Shown piece after piece: positions 23,766 through 36,860 of a DNA stretch of 64,000 nucleotides. Under the pieces are notes generated by a model. It searched no databases and was not told where the DNA came from. It saw only the letters and a list, made by a program, of their open reading frames with translations. The stretch comes from Athripsodes cinereus (Eukaryota > Arthropoda > Insecta > Trichoptera > Leptoceridae), in NCBI GenBank assembly GCA_947579605.1, contig OX388312.1, positions 31,457,313 through 31,521,312 on the forward strand. Direction: 5' to 3'. Each line of letters begins with the position of its first letter. Position 1 is the first letter of the stretch. The translations under genes and the position numbers were made by a program.

Positions 23766-26251
23766 CTATTCCCTTGGCCTTCTTAAAAAAAAACACAAAA
23801 ATAAATAAATGAACCATCTAACGTTCAAGACATATTCTATCTATTTGCCCGGCGCCACTTGGTTTCGCGTTTTCTGTCTTGTCGTAGCGTTAAACCAAGA
23901 AATCTGCTACGTGCTTCGTAAAGTTGTAATATTTCTTGACCATGATAGTCCATTTAACCAAACAGGCCCCCTTATGCCTTAATTAGTCTCCGTTTTATAT
24001 TCCTACCTTCCTTCCCCCTCCACAACGATATTAAGCTTGTTCATAACCCGTTATTTACGCCTTATCTACGCGTTGTATTTATGCAATAACCATCACAATG
24101 CTAATAATACTTAGCCTAAAATACATTTTGCTTTTTAAAAATTTACTTTTATAACTACACTCATGCTTCCACAGGTCCTTAATACATTAAACGTTACATA
24201 CTTATACAAAAATATACAATTTTCAAAGCAATAGTCATTTCGCGAGTTTTGTTCACCTTGTAAATGAATAATTGAATCAAATGAACCAATTCTTTCTCCC
24301 GAATTAGCCCATAGTCTCCCCATAATTTTACATCTCCCATTTACTGTATGTTTTCAATGAGTCCCCATATTTTTTTTTTTATTTACAATCGAGTATTCAC
24401 ATCATAGGCAATATCTAATACATTTACTTAACAAGTATGTGGTCACTTATAATAACTAGATTACATAAAACAAAACAAACCCATATATCATTTATAAATA
24501 CAAATCATCTCCTTCATCGTTTTTCACCATATTCATTATGCACGAATCACCTTCGTGCACTCATTAGGTATCTCAGACCCCTTACCCCTGTCTCAAAAAA
24601 AACAGAATACTTTTATACTAACACAATATATACATGGTAAATAATCAAATATCTCTACCTCATTACCACGTTATCACGATTGAAAATGACCATCTATAAT
24701 TTATCATACTAATATTCAATTAATTTGTTTACACATTCATTTTTTTTTTTTTAAGCCTTAAACGGCTGTTACCTCTTACATCAACCTATAGTACAATTAC
24801 TTAACATCATCTAGATTTATAAATATACATCATACAATTTATTATAGGTATCAATCAATACAGAAAAAAAATATAACAGTATTTTTTGAACAATAAAACA
24901 ACCCTAAAATATACGAGAACTATAAGTATAAAATGGTGTGAAATTTAAACAATGAATTTACACTTATACCAAATAATGAAAAATGAAATAAAACTTATCA
25001 AAGCTAATTGCTAATTCAATTTAATTAAACATTATAATGAGTCATACCTTGCGCCTAAATTATAATCTAATATACTACTAGCTACTTCACCTACCCTTTC
25101 TCCTGACAAGGACTCCAGGTCATTTACCCTTAAATGCCTAAATGTGGGGGGGGCTACCCCCCCTCCATTTTCCGTCCGAGACCAGGTCACAACCCATCAT
25201 TATGGAGATGGATTTACCACCCTTGATAAATCTGGAAACCGTTTTCCACTCGCGTTCTCCGATAAGATGAGTGAGTCGAACCTTCTTCTATAATCTACGA
25301 TTCCTTCCATCTCCACTACCTACTAACTCGCTTCAAACTATCTCTCCATGCGGTATCTACCTTGCACTTCCGACCACGATCCCCTCTCGCTCTCAGTTCC
25401 GCCTTCTTTCCTCGTTTCTCGTCGCTTTACGATTCTGTCTGACTACTTTCGTAAGTAACACGACAATAGCACCCTTACTATGTCAAGAGCCGTCATGCCT
25501 TTCGCATAAAACGGTTCCTTGCTCTTACGTTCTTACAAACCAATCTTCCCAAACTGCGACCTAATTTTCAATTTAATCCTCACGTCCTACAAGCCTTACC
25601 CGCACTCTATCTCTTCAGGTAATAACGGTTTTATTTGTTTTCGGCTAACAAAATTTCTATTGTCCTATTCCCTTGGCCACTATTGTTATGTAAACAATAG
25701 TTTGTCACGCCTCCTCGTAGTCGTATACCTGTCTCCAAACAGTATTGCTTCCTGTCGCCATCTTGGCTATGCGACATCTCTACATACCTAACCGGACGAA
25801 TGTTTTCCGCCTTACATTCCACCTATCCATCTTAGCTACTATACGGAATAATAATAACTAAAACTTATGATTTTGTTAGAAACTAATTACTCTCACCTAA
25901 TGATATATCCTTATTTCTAGATTTCTACGTACTATTTATCTAATTTGCGACATATACCTAACTGCTAAGTGTATACACTGTACATTCAAATTATCTTTAC
26001 ACTATACCTACCTAGTTATCTCTCTTACAACGAAATTCTTAATTCGGCCTCTATCTAAATCTAGTTATTTTGTTAGTACTTATGTTACGACTTAGGCTAA
26101 TAATAATATATGTATGACAAACGGTTTCTATTTTACATGAAAAAAAAACATATTAAACCTAATCTAAAATATATACGTATCTATATCCTTCACAACATTA
26201 TTTACATTAGTTACAGTAATTCTGATGTTCGATATTTTTATTTTATGGTGG
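23752..26251 (-). other. Internal region of the LTR element, no coding capacity seen
   Basis: Minus-strand open frames (24,135-24,323; 25,631-25,822) are about 62 codons and lack zinc-knuckle or protease motifs. A run of seven G then seven C occurs near 25,146-25,163. The plus-strand frames at 25,271-25,791 are antisense to the element. Confidence 0.65.
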
Positions 26252-26710
26252 TTTTTCGATCTCCTGCCTCTTACAGGACACTCAAAAACAGTAGAAAAAG
26301 GTGGGAGTGATATTCTTAGGCCGTCAACTCCACGGCGCGTGTTTCAGTTCCGGTGTTAGAAACTGCGAACTGTGTTTTTCGATTTCCTGCCTTTTACAGG
26401 ACTCTCGAAAATCTTACGAAAAGAGAGGGCATGATATTCTTTAAACCGTCCATGCCACGGCGATGTTTCAGTTCCGGTGTGTGAACTGTAAAAATGTATT
26501 TTTCGATTTCCTGCCTTTTACAGGACTCTCGAAAATCTTTCGAAAAGAGAGGGCATGATATTCTTTAAACCGTCCATGCCACGGCGATGTTTCAGTTCCG
26601 GTGTGTGAACTGTAAAAATGTATTTTTCGATTTCCTGCCTTTTACAGGACTCTCGAAAATCTTTCGAAAAGAGAGGGCATGATATTCTTTAAACCGTCCA
26701 TGCCACGGCG
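26252..26710 (-). repeat. Tandem array of 124-bp units inside the LTR element, related to family A
   Basis: About 3.7 units with period 124 (first interval 123). Each has CGATTTCCTGCCTTTTACAG, ACTCTCGAAAATC and GTCCATGCCACGGCG. The last two full units are almost identical and the first is diverged. On the minus strand a unit reads GAGAGTCCTGTAAAAGGCAG, the same block as family A, so family A 5' sequence was captured and then amplified. Confidence 0.88.
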
Positions 26711-27089
26711 AAACATTACTGTCTTTACACGTACATCATTAACTTCTCCTTTCACCTGCACCAACTGTTGCTATTCTCTCACAACAATCGGTGTGATTAT
26801 TATACGAATTGCTAATTCTTTCTCCCCCCCAACTATGCTACCTATATTTCGACACCTATCACTCAAAATTACCTATAACATCAAATACCTACTATCAATA
26901 CCTAGATTACATCTCTAAAAAAAACAAGATATCGCTATTCCTATCGCTAAGCAATGAATCACTAACTATCATACTACCCAAAACTATACATCCTATTGCT
27001 ATTAAACACCTTCCACCTTGCCTCTGTTATCGTAGTAAGAGAGAGAGAAAGAAAGGAAAAATTCCACAGCACGTGCTGATTGGGTTCGT

Positions 27090-27115
27090 GCTTGATCTAG
27101 CGTGCTAGATCAAGC
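27090..27115. promoter_or_regulatory. Perfect 12-bp palindrome in the element leader (possible dimerisation hairpin)
   Basis: GCTTGATCTAGC, two bases, GCTAGATCAAGC. It lies 4 bases downstream of the primer binding site in the element's direction, where retroviral RNAs carry their dimerisation signals. The role is inferred from position only. Confidence 0.6.
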
Positions 27116-27119
27116 AATG

Positions 27120-27137
27120 CCGACACGATGGGCGCCA
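27120..27137 (-). promoter_or_regulatory. Primer binding site (tRNA-Lys-like)
   Basis: On the minus strand, three bases after the 5' LTR end: TGGCGCCCATCGTGTCGG. The leading TGGCGCCC matches the primer binding site of elements primed by tRNA-Lys; the remainder has a few mismatches to what I recall of insect tRNA-Lys. Confidence 0.75.
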
Positions 27138-27140
27138 ATT

Positions 27141-30100
27141 TGATACGTACCTGCGTACTCTCCGCTGGTTACTCCCCTTTAGAATCCAGCCAGTGTCCAA
27201 AAACACAGCCTCCGGCTTAGCTCAGTCTTATCTCTTTAGGCGGAGGTGCAGGTCCCGATCAAAAGTATATGTACTTATTGGTTCGGTTTCTCTCTCTCTT
27301 TCTCTATTCTTGCCTTTTGGCTCTATGACAGAGGGATAAGTGGGGTGTCCTACTCTCTACTTAAATTAAAATCTTAATTTGGTATGACTCACGTTTATTG
27401 AGATATAAAAGCAAAAAAAAAACAACATTTAACAAAAGAAAACCTAAGGCTATGTGTGTTACAACTAATTTTGTTATTCCTGATAATCAATCAATCAATA
27501 AATCAAATCAAAGAGAAAAAAAAAATAATTTCACCATAAACATTTAGCAATAGGTTCACATTCATGCACATAGAATATTTATAGGTATACAGTATCAATT
27601 TGGCACATGCACATCTTAGAATATATTATAGTATCAACTTAGGGAAACAATTGTTCCCTTTCTCTGAATATTTATAGGTATACAAATTTGCATTTTATTG
27701 ATTAACCATAGTAATGACATTACTATCCTGGACAACTCAGGATTTCACTGTTTTGCGAAAAATCACCGCAAGGGCACACATATATTATCATTCAATATAT
27801 TAGGTCTTATATTAATTACTCTACTCCCAGATACCCTGATTTGTTGCAATACAAAAAAAATCAAAAAAAAAATAAAAGGATTGAAGTCAAATTATGATTG
27901 ATCCCTACTTATCAGAGACAATTGAAACAGAAAAACTCAAATCGTCATAGAAAATTTCAATATTTAAGTTGTACTGTATAATATGTAAAAATTGTTTATT
28001 TGTATTAATAAAATAGAATACAAAAAAATAAACTCTATTCACAACCACCTTAGGATTCGTTACGTGAATTAAATAACTCCCAACTTATCGCTAGGTACAT
28101 ATTCAGTTAATATTGGGTATTGCATAATTTCATAAAAAATAACAATCAAAGAAAAAAAACTAAAACCAAGTGAAAACAAAACAACAACCCCTTTCTTCCT
28201 TGTCTACTCTTCCTATTCCGTTCCAGCGATTTCTCTACCCCAATACCTGACTATCATGTCTAGATAAGATATCAATATTCTTACGGCTGTCCGACGGGAA
28301 AGGCCTTCTGGGATGATTCCACGTTTCTGGTCGTTCCTATTCCCACGATCCAGTTGGTAACGTTCCTTCAGTCACGACACAACGATTCACTTGTTGGACG
28401 TCCACGCCCTCAGCTTTGTGTTCATATAACAATGTTCTATAACACCTACACCAGTCTATGCGAAAGATGACAGCTTGCCTGAATTCAGCTGATTAAATAA
28501 CTTCACAATATCGTTTCAACCTGTGAGTAGAAACGATATTATTTCTATCACGATTGTCCAGGGAGTTTCAGATACCGATTTAGGTACTATTATTAAAACA
28601 CTGCGCTATTTACCTTTAGTAGGTAGATACAAAAAAATCACAAATAAAGTCATTAATTCTCCTCCGGTCACAATTCTAAAGTCTGATTTAATTTAATTAT
28701 TATTATTACCAATATAATTATCTATCACCAATTTCTCACTCAACAGATACGTCCTGTTCTCACCTCGATTTACAGAAAGTCACGAAGGAATTAATGATTT
28801 CTCCCCCGATCACAATTATATAATCTGACTCGTTTGCGTGTATTTAATTTAATTATTATTACCAGTAATTATCTATCACCAATTATTCACTCGCAGAATG
28901 TTTTTACTAGTTCGATGGAATAGCACTATCACAAAAATTATTTTCTAAGTCAAAACAAAAAAAAAACATGTAGATATATTTAATCGATATCAAAAATAAA
29001 ACTGACTATCTACACTGACAATGATCTTCCACCAAAGCAATACGGCTTTTCTCTAGTCAGATCGACAACAGACGCGCGACCTCTGACCGTTTTCTCTCTC
29101 GAAAGCGAAATTCGGAATCTGACTAAGGAATCGCTGTGCAATGATTTTTATTAACTCATCTATCGATCTCCTACCCAAATCACGGACAAAAAAATCTTAT
29201 GTAACCGCCCTTAACCCATAATGTCATTGGTCCGTCATTATCCAATTAACGCTTCGCATTCGTTGACATCTGGATTGTAACCGATAGCCCGTTTCCAGGG
29301 TCGGTCCCCCAATGTAGGGCACGCTTTGCTCTTGCCCCGTGCGGGAATAAAATAGTGCGAAAAAATTAAAACCTCGTTATTTCAATACTTAACACATATC
29401 TCCTCCGAATGTCGCGGCAGCTATGTTATAAGTTAATTTCTTCTACCATTGCCCTTTGACATTATTACCGGATACCTACTTCGTCTAATTTCCATTTTCA
29501 ATTTGAATCGACATAAGGAATGTACGAGGGTCATTTTAATGAAACGATTACGTGGTTATTTTTTTTGTTTATTCACTTTTCCTAAAGAAACGTCTTTCTT
29601 ACTTCTGCCCGCGTCCATTTCGTAATTTTTCTTTTCTACCGACGGACCTGTTTTTCGGTTTCGGAATCATATGTTCCTGGAAGAGCTGCGATTTTTGACC
29701 CCGCCCTGCTTCGACACACCCCATGTATTGTTCATAGCGCCAGGGCGGCAATTTCACAGTGGCCCAACTTACGAGTCGGATTCATTTCGATTTTCAACTT
29801 TATTTATTCCAGACCGATTTCTCTCATAACCGCTCCAAGCTTTCAGGAGCAGTCGTTGTTCACCCTCTCCACGCTTAAGGTAACCCCTAGGGAGGAAATA
29901 TCTTAGTGATTCGAAAAACAATGCCCCCCGCTTCGAAATTAATTTACCCCTTTACTGATCTGCTTATTCGAACAGACAATTTACATATGATAACTCGCGA
30001 TCTCACCCTTTTTTTCCATTTTTTTATATCCGGAGTTATTTCACGATTCTTTTCTCCCACTACCAAATTCGATACGCCACTGTTACCATAAATCTTCAGT

Positions 30101-30437
30101 TTAATGGCCTCGATGTGTGGCCTTCGTTCAAAATTCCCCGAAAGGGTATTTTTTGTTGGTCTATTTTTAGCATGAATTTTGGTAGCTGTCTAATTTGATA
30201 TTTATGACCGGACCAAGTCCAAAATTTGGACTATATAAAAAAAATACACGGATCAAATTTGCTTCTTAAAATTAAATGACATCCTCTGAATTTATTACTT
30301 CCTAAACAAAGACGGAAACTTCCTCTCGTCTACATTCCCACGATTGAGAATCTATCCCTACATACTTATTGTCCAGCATGTGTCTCAAACCCATCATCTT
30401 CGAATGCTGAAATTTGTCAACTATTTCCTACATAACA
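27141..30437 (-). repeat. 5' LTR (right copy)
   Basis: Carries the promoter of the element on the minus strand by position. The near-identity with the left LTR indicates a young insertion, since both LTRs are copied from one template at integration. Confidence 0.9.
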
Positions 30438-30479
30438 ATCTTAATAAATAAAAACTTTTACTATGTTATGTAAATACTT

Positions 30480-30720
30480 CAAATTGTTCTGTGGATCACC
30501 AGGCAAAGAATTAGTTTCCTGTTCTTTTCGGTAAGTTTTGGAGAATCCTGTAAAAGGCAGGAGTTAAAATAATAACATTTTATATCTTTAACTCAGCGAT
30601 GAGGTTTGCTACGCATTCCAAATGTTTTAATTTTATAGCGGCACGAAGAGGAAGGCTGGCATGTTTATTATATGCGGCTTTGGGATATGTCGCAATGGTA
30701 TGGTATATTATTGATATAGA
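30480..30720 (+). mobile_element. Family A repeat copy
   Basis: Blocks: CAGGCAAAGAATTAGTTTCC, TGTTCTTTTCGGTAAG, AATCCTGTAAAAGGCAGGAG, AACTCAGCGATGAGGTTTGC, GGCACGAAGAGGAAGGC, GGGATATGTCGCAATGG. The 3' microsatellite is decayed. Confidence 0.75.
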
Positions 30721-31811
30721 ATACATATTTCGAAAAACGACTTTAAAATGTCCATTATTTATGGTATCAGTGGCATGTTTTAGTTTGTAATCCCGGGCAG
30801 ACCCACATTCAATAAAAGAAAGTGAATAAGCTAATTATTAAATAAAGGGGAAGAACGAGAGCGAGAATGATAGAGACCGACCAAGAGGCATTTATATGGG
30901 TCAACTGAAGAAAGATATGAACTGTAGCATATATGTACGTAGAATTGAAGATACTAGCAGAGAATAAAGAAGAATGGAGAAGAAAATTAAAAAAAAACAT
31001 ATTCTTTGGTGTCTATGAGTATAATCATAATAATGTCACTTAATTATGAACACAAATTATAAATTACCAAAGTGATGAGAGCAATTTCGTATTCTTAAAT
31101 AAATTGGTCCCTATGGCACATAACTCATAAAGTTTTGAAATAAATTTAAAGAAGTAAAATGGGGTGGATTAAGAGAGAGATTTTGTTTATGTTGAATGAA
31201 ATGGAGCGGCTGTGACATGTTTGTTGTTTATATAAATTGGACAACTACTCAAGTATCTCAGATTATAAATGTTAAGTAATATTGCATTTGCCAATAATAG
31301 TTTATATAGTGAGATATACGAATGTTTCAAGATAAGCAATTGCCAAATAAATTATACAATAAACAAAGTGCTGAAGTTTCAATTTCAAAAACAATACTAC
31401 TCTAAATGTATTCTATGAGTAAGTACATATCTATATGTTTTGTTTTTAATTCAAAATTTTCGGATTTTTTGCGATTCAGCCTACTCCATTCAGAGCGCTC
31501 TTGCGATAGATGAATCACATTTTCCATGGTTGCTACAGCTCTGACGTTGATCTGAAGTCTTTGTTATACAAGAAAGACAATGGTCCTAGCTGGAATATTT
31601 AATGAGATTATCCATTAAAGTTGAACTTAAAAAGGTCTACAAGATTTCAATCGACCTGAGCATCAATCTTTAACAATAATATGCGGTCACTACTCGTAAA
31701 ACAAAAAATAATGAAACTAACTACCTACTTTATTCAACTAAATATTGAAACTATAGCCTTAGACATCATGTAGGTATGTATGTGTGTCAGATGATTATTC
31801 AGTCCCCGTTT
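30721..31811. other. No gene recognised
   Basis: AT-rich. A purine-rich stretch at 30,845-31,000 (GAGAAAG-like) gives an unsupported minus open frame. Confidence 0.5.
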
Positions 31812-31990
31812 GATAGAGAATCTATCTCAAGGGGGTGGGAAAATATGTTGAGCGATGTCTTCAGTTTGTTCCTAAACGTTGAAATAAACGACGATAATAT
31901 AATCTACTTCAGTTGACAGATCTTAGAACACTAAAAGTCCTGTCATAGAAACAGGGCCTGTTGTCTCTATTGGTTTCTACCAGCATATTG
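31812..31990 (-). pseudogene. CR1/L2-type LINE C-terminal fragment
   Basis: The minus strand reads RPCFYDRTFSVLRSVN, then after a frameshift RNKLKTSLN and PLEID. These match the better copy at 50,668-51,250 (CFYDRAFGVARPVIWNRLP; FRNKLKTLL). The shared DNA GATGTCTTCAGTTTGTTCCT confirms the relation. Confidence 0.7.
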
Positions 31991-32640
31991 GTGAATGCCT
32001 TTGCTGAGGGCTAAGTTAAATATGGCCATGGAAAATAATTAAAATCTTTATAGCATTTTCTATTAAAAACGTATTGCCACTTACTTTTTTACCCTGGTAT
32101 TACTAATTAATGTGACACTGAGGAATAAAGCACATCGTGAGAAGACGTAGTTTTACTGCACGTAAGAGGTCAATCTAAAAGCCGACGAAAAGCAGAATTG
32201 CCTCTAAAAGGGGGTAATTAATTTTCAAGAGACTTGAGAGGAACGTTTAACATATAAATCTACAGTTTCATGTAACTGCGGAACAATAAAGCATTTAGTA
32301 ACCATAACTCCAACTTTAATTTGTCTCACTATATCTACAAGTACATTACTTATTTACAATGTTAAGTTTATAATTTAAAAAAAGAATTAAGCACATTGTT
32401 GTTACTAGGCAATAAAATATTCATATTTTTATATACATAGCAAATAATTATTTATTTTAATTTATATTCAAAAGTGAACTATAAAAATTGTTAACCTAAG
32501 CACATTTGAAATAATTATATTCTAGATAGCACAAAATGGAATAAACAGCCTCAGTAGACTAAAGTTTGTTCTTAAGTTCATCAGAGTATCGAATCATATG
32601 TTTCAGTGTCTGCTCTTTGGAGTCTCTGACAAATAATATA
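31991..32640. other. No gene recognised
   Basis: AT-rich, no repeat family identified. Confidence 0.45.
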
Positions 32641-32780
32641 TATTAAACTTTTTTCTATAAGTATCCGAGTGTCTTGTAAAAGGCAGTTGTCTGTAAAATA
32701 TCACAAATAAGACATTTGTTTCAAGTGAGCGATAAGGCATGCCGTCCATTATTTTTTTATTGGAACGGAGGTGAAATTGT
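32641..32780 (+). repeat. Family A fragment
   Basis: Blocks: CGAGTGTCTTGTAAAAGGCA, GTTGTCTGTAAAATATCAC, GAGCGATAAGGCATGCC, TTGGAACGGAGGTG. The 3' half is missing. Confidence 0.7.
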
Positions 32781-34413
32781 ATATTTTCATTAGAAAACTG
32801 GCCACCCCAAGAGTTAGATTTATGCCATTATATTATACGTAGTAAAATTATGCAGATAAAGATGGTAAAGATATTTTTGCCATCTTTGTATTTTTTTGCA
32901 TATTTAGGGTGGTTTGCGGCCTCGCATTTGTCGAATAGATATTACGTTAAGTAATGCATAATCAGTGCCGTTAAAATAAATTTATTCTGAAATGCTTTTT
33001 GGGACCGTCGAATATATTAGGTTACTTTTTATAATATTATTAAGATTCACTTGTTATTTTTCGTAGAAAATAAGGTATTATAATGTCTTATGATTGTGAT
33101 GAAAACCTAAATATTTCATATTTACTAGATACGCGCTTTGATACCTCGATAGTACTGGGATAATCGCGTATTAGCAGTAAACTTAAATGTGTATACAAGA
33201 ACTTAATATGCGTAGGTACTTTAAAAGGTTTTTGAAATTATTATTAAATTGTAAAGTTCAACATTATCATTAAAAATATAAGACTATTCCTAATTAAATA
33301 ACAGAAACCTTCAACTGTATAGAAAGTTATTTCAAAGCTTTCTGCTTCGAGTATGAAATAATAATATTTGTAAGAAATTGTTTTAAAATAAATTGATTAA
33401 TCAACTTAATATTTTCATCATTCAATACCGGAATTTTAATTAATAAGTTTATTTAAATTGCCGCCTATATACAACATTATTCACGATGCAAGCACAAGAA
33501 AATACACACAGTATTATGACGTGAAAATAATAAGAATAATATTATAAAACCTATCAAAATTAGCGATTAATGAAAACTCCAACCCAGATTTTTTCGAGTC
33601 AGAAGACTATTATATTTCCGCTCTTGTACATAATTTTTCTCACAATTTTTTATGTCTTTACTGGCGGGCTCTTATTTAAAATCAAGTGATTGGCCGGCCA
33701 AGACTGCGTAGTGCGATTTTTTATACTACAAGAGAAAAAAAATAATAGTTTATTAATATTTTAGACGTATTTATTTATCGAAACTTCGTTCCTAATGAAA
33801 CTATTTATTATCTAAAAATCTAGAATCGTTATGAAAAGAAATGTACTACTCTTTTTTGGTGTAAAATTGCTCTTAGTTAAGTCACCGATGAGAATGTTGA
33901 AGGAGAATCAAACAAATATTAAATTTAATGACAATATGTCACTTTTATCTTATTCGCAATTTGGTAATCATTTCATTGTCTCAAGAGTGCTGGTGAAAAT
34001 GTAAGTGTTTTATTTGGGAATATAAATAAATAGAATGTTGTGAGACCAATAAGGAAACTCGACGTAGATTAACAAGTATGTCACTCACAGACAATGTAGA
34101 GGGAAAAGTAAACAATGTGTAGTGTTAATAAAATACGTTAACTATAAAAACTTGTACACAGAGTTTCTACCAAACCCTTCGAATGTGTAGAACAAATTTG
34201 TATTTTTTTTAAATACCGAAACGACACTTTGGAGTTTGTAAGTATGTTTAGTTATTTTATTAATAGATAGAAGAATTAATTCCATATATTAATAAAGAGG
34301 GTAAAAGGAGCTTAATCATAATATATTAAGCTATCATGATGATGTATAGTACACACAAACACACATGAAGTTTCCATCGAAGCTCGGTACAGAACAAACA
34401 CTGTTAAGTTCGT
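32781..34413. other. No gene recognised
   Basis: AT-rich, no open frame of interest. Confidence 0.5.
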
Positions 34414-34580
34414 CAATAGCCTGGAGGTATAGTCTCGGCCTCGTGAACAAGGGGTCTGTGGTTCGATACCAGGTGCCGGTAATTTCCCCTTTCACGACAC
34501 AAGATTTAAGTAGCTTACTGTGAAAGGTGTATAAGGTTGTATTTGGGTTTATAACAGAACCCAGATAAATACCTTTTTTT
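34414..34580 (+). mobile_element. tRNA-derived SINE candidate
   Basis: GCCTGGAGGTATAGTCTCGG resembles an A-box region, and GGTTCGATACC at 34,460-34,470 is one base from the consensus B box GGTTCGANTCC at about the right spacing. A non-tRNA body follows (TTTCCCCTTTCACGACAC) up to a T/A-rich end near 34,575. No direct duplication was confirmed. Confidence 0.6.
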
Positions 34581-36860
34581 AAAAAAAAGTATCTGGAAGT
34601 TCATAAGGTTCAATTATCAATGATTATTGGAATTCGATCTCGTTTTTTTTTACAAGTTAAATCTTGAAAATTCTGTAATAATTGAGGGGGAGTTTTAATT
34701 CAATGAAAATCGCGATTCGTATTACATACTATTACACAACTTTCACTTATGAATTTGACTTTCTTAAACTTAACCTACAATGTTATATTTATATAAGATT
34801 TTATATTATCCTGTGTGGATAAAAACTCTGATGAAGGGATGAGAGTCTACACGAGTAGCAAACACAATAATACCTCTTATATTATTACTAACTTCAGGTA
34901 TTTTAAACTTTGCGAAACGTGTGGGAACTTGAGGTGTAAATCTTATTCTTTTTAATGAAAAAATGGCTCCATATTATCAAATTGTATGTGTCTTAGAAAA
35001 ACTCCGATATGCACATTTGAAAAAAGCGAGTTCTTTGAAAGAAATAAAACCTATAAAACGCAAATGTTATGGAAAGGCTACAATTTTACTTTTAAAATAT
35101 TTTTTGGAACCTTATTGAAGGAAAGTATATTAATGGAACAATTGTTTGTGGAAAAAAAGGACTCAAATATATAATTTTTAATATGTCTGTGAGTTTATTA
35201 TAAACTTACATGCTCTTTCAAGAACTCTCACATAAGTTCAAGAACTCTCACATAACTCACGCTATATGTTTAATTTATTATAATCATAGATACACCAGTT
35301 CATTACAAATGTTTACAGAAGGTAGGACAAATGACTATAGAGCGACAATGAGACTGAAAATTCACGGTTGAAAGTCACAACTAATGTTAATAAATAAAAG
35401 ACAAGTAGGTACAACAACTGACACTAAAGTGGATTACTTAACTAATTAGTTAAGAAACTCAATACAAAACCAATACAAATATTCACATATTTAACTACTA
35501 TTTATTTTACATGGATTTTTTAATGTAATATAACATATTTCATTTGTATTCTATTTTATCTCCTAATAATTGTTTTGTGATAATGGACTTGAATTTGAGT
35601 GTCCTTGTCACAAAACATCATAATTATTATACACCTTCAAATTTGGAACAAAGTTTAAGTAAATATGAATGCATTAGTCCGACACAACCATTTGAACCTG
35701 AGATTTCGTGGTTTGAAATACTCGGAGTAATTTTGATATCAGACCACCGATCACTTGAAATATTTTATAATCAATTTGGTCGACCGACGACACATGGTGT
35801 TCACGTTAAATCACTAAAAATAAAACACTTAGTACCTATGTACCTACTTTGTAGTGAGATTATTACTGCGGAAATATTAAATATGATTGTTTTATTTTTA
35901 ATAATTTGAAATATTATAGTTTATTTTTCACTACTGGACGAATATAATCCACCCTTTCTATGCTACGACCATATCCATACAAATAAATTCATGCTTGTAT
36001 TATACTGACGCAAGAGTTCTGTGTCAATGTGTGGGTCACAGTAGGTCAGATGGCGCAGTCGGTACCTACTTGTGCGTAATTAAACGTGTGTAGTTGTGTT
36101 TAAGCAGAAAATTAATTATTTGTATATAAGAGCGTAAAGTCGGCGTGCTACGCTACGAGGTCTGCGGTCTCTGTGTTATGGCAGAATTCACAATTTAATA
36201 ACTTAAGACTTACCATGCAGTAATAATGTTTTGTGTAATATGCAGATACACAGTGTATACATAATAATATATAATATTAAATAGACCGTCGGTTCAACGT
36301 GATATTTAATTTTATGTGTCGAAAATGATGCTAAGTCCTACTAAAATATTTTCACCATGTTCCTGGTTATTTACTAAACTTTTGAATACTATTAAAAATA
36401 ATGGACTACCCCATCAATTGCCTTGCAAATAAATCATTTCTGGTATTTTGGGATTTTAGATTTTATATTTTATATTTTTAGATTTACATACTTTGACTTT
36501 TTTCAGAAAATTTTAACTTTACTTTTTATCTAAAGACTAATGTGACTGAAGGACTAATTTCTAGTATTTTAGGATTTTTTGCTTTTATATTTATGTTTTT
36601 GTATTGTTTTAAGTATTGTATTATCGTTGTTTTTAAATTTAAATTTACTTTGACTTTTTTGGAGCATTTTAACTTTTACTTTTTTTTCCTCAAGATTGAA
36701 ACATTTCTGGTAAGAGTGGAATCTTCGCTGGTCTACATGTCAAATATATTAATTGTCAACATATTGTATAACGACTGTTTGATTCTAAATATTGTGAAAA
36801 TAAAATAAAATAAAAAAATATGAACAATTGTAGTTAAAAAAATTGTGTAAACAGCGTGTC
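34581..36860. other. No gene confirmed
   Basis: The longest plus frame, 35,544-35,909 (121 codons), has no recognisable domain. A tRNA-like piece (GGTCAGATGGCGCAGTCGG) is near 36,045-36,063. CACATAA/CAAGAACTCT is tandemly doubled at 35,216-35,256. Confidence 0.45.

Larger units (their letters stand above)
20437..30437 (-). mobile_element. LARD-like non-autonomous LTR retrotransposon, about 10.0 kb
   Basis: Two direct repeats of 3,297 bp bracket 3,407 bp. Read on the minus strand, each LTR starts TGTTATG and ends GTATCA, so TG...CA is kept. Next to the right (5') LTR is a tRNA-Lys-like primer binding site; next to the left (3') LTR is a purine tract. The internal region has no gag, protease, RT, RNase H or integrase that I can find; the longest minus-strand frames there are about 60 codons. 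The element must therefore depend on a helper's proteins. LTRs of 3.3 kb are unusually long. The flanking 4-mers are AACT (left) and ATCT (right), so no perfect target duplication is visible. The superfamily (Gypsy or BEL) cannot be decided. Confidence 0.88.

Noticed and set aside
25271..25791. Plus-strand frames of 97 and 90 codons in the LTR element
   Set aside because: Antisense to the element, no zinc knuckle, protease or capsid features.
26252..26710. CRISPR-like array
   Set aside because: Units are contiguous 124-bp tandem repeats without spacers, in a eukaryotic LTR element.
20437..30437. Simple tandem duplication of a 6.7-kb unit
   Set aside because: TG...CA ends, a tRNA-Lys-like PBS beside one copy and a purine tract beside the other are explained only by an LTR element. 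A missing perfect target duplication remains unexplained.
34826..34860. CTGATGA followed by GAGAGTCTAC as a further ribozyme
   Set aside because: No stem II complementarity and no GAA at the right place.
35544..35909. 121-codon frame
   Set aside because: No recognisable motif, no nearby splice or promoter logic. It could be part of an unknown repeat, but I cannot support it.
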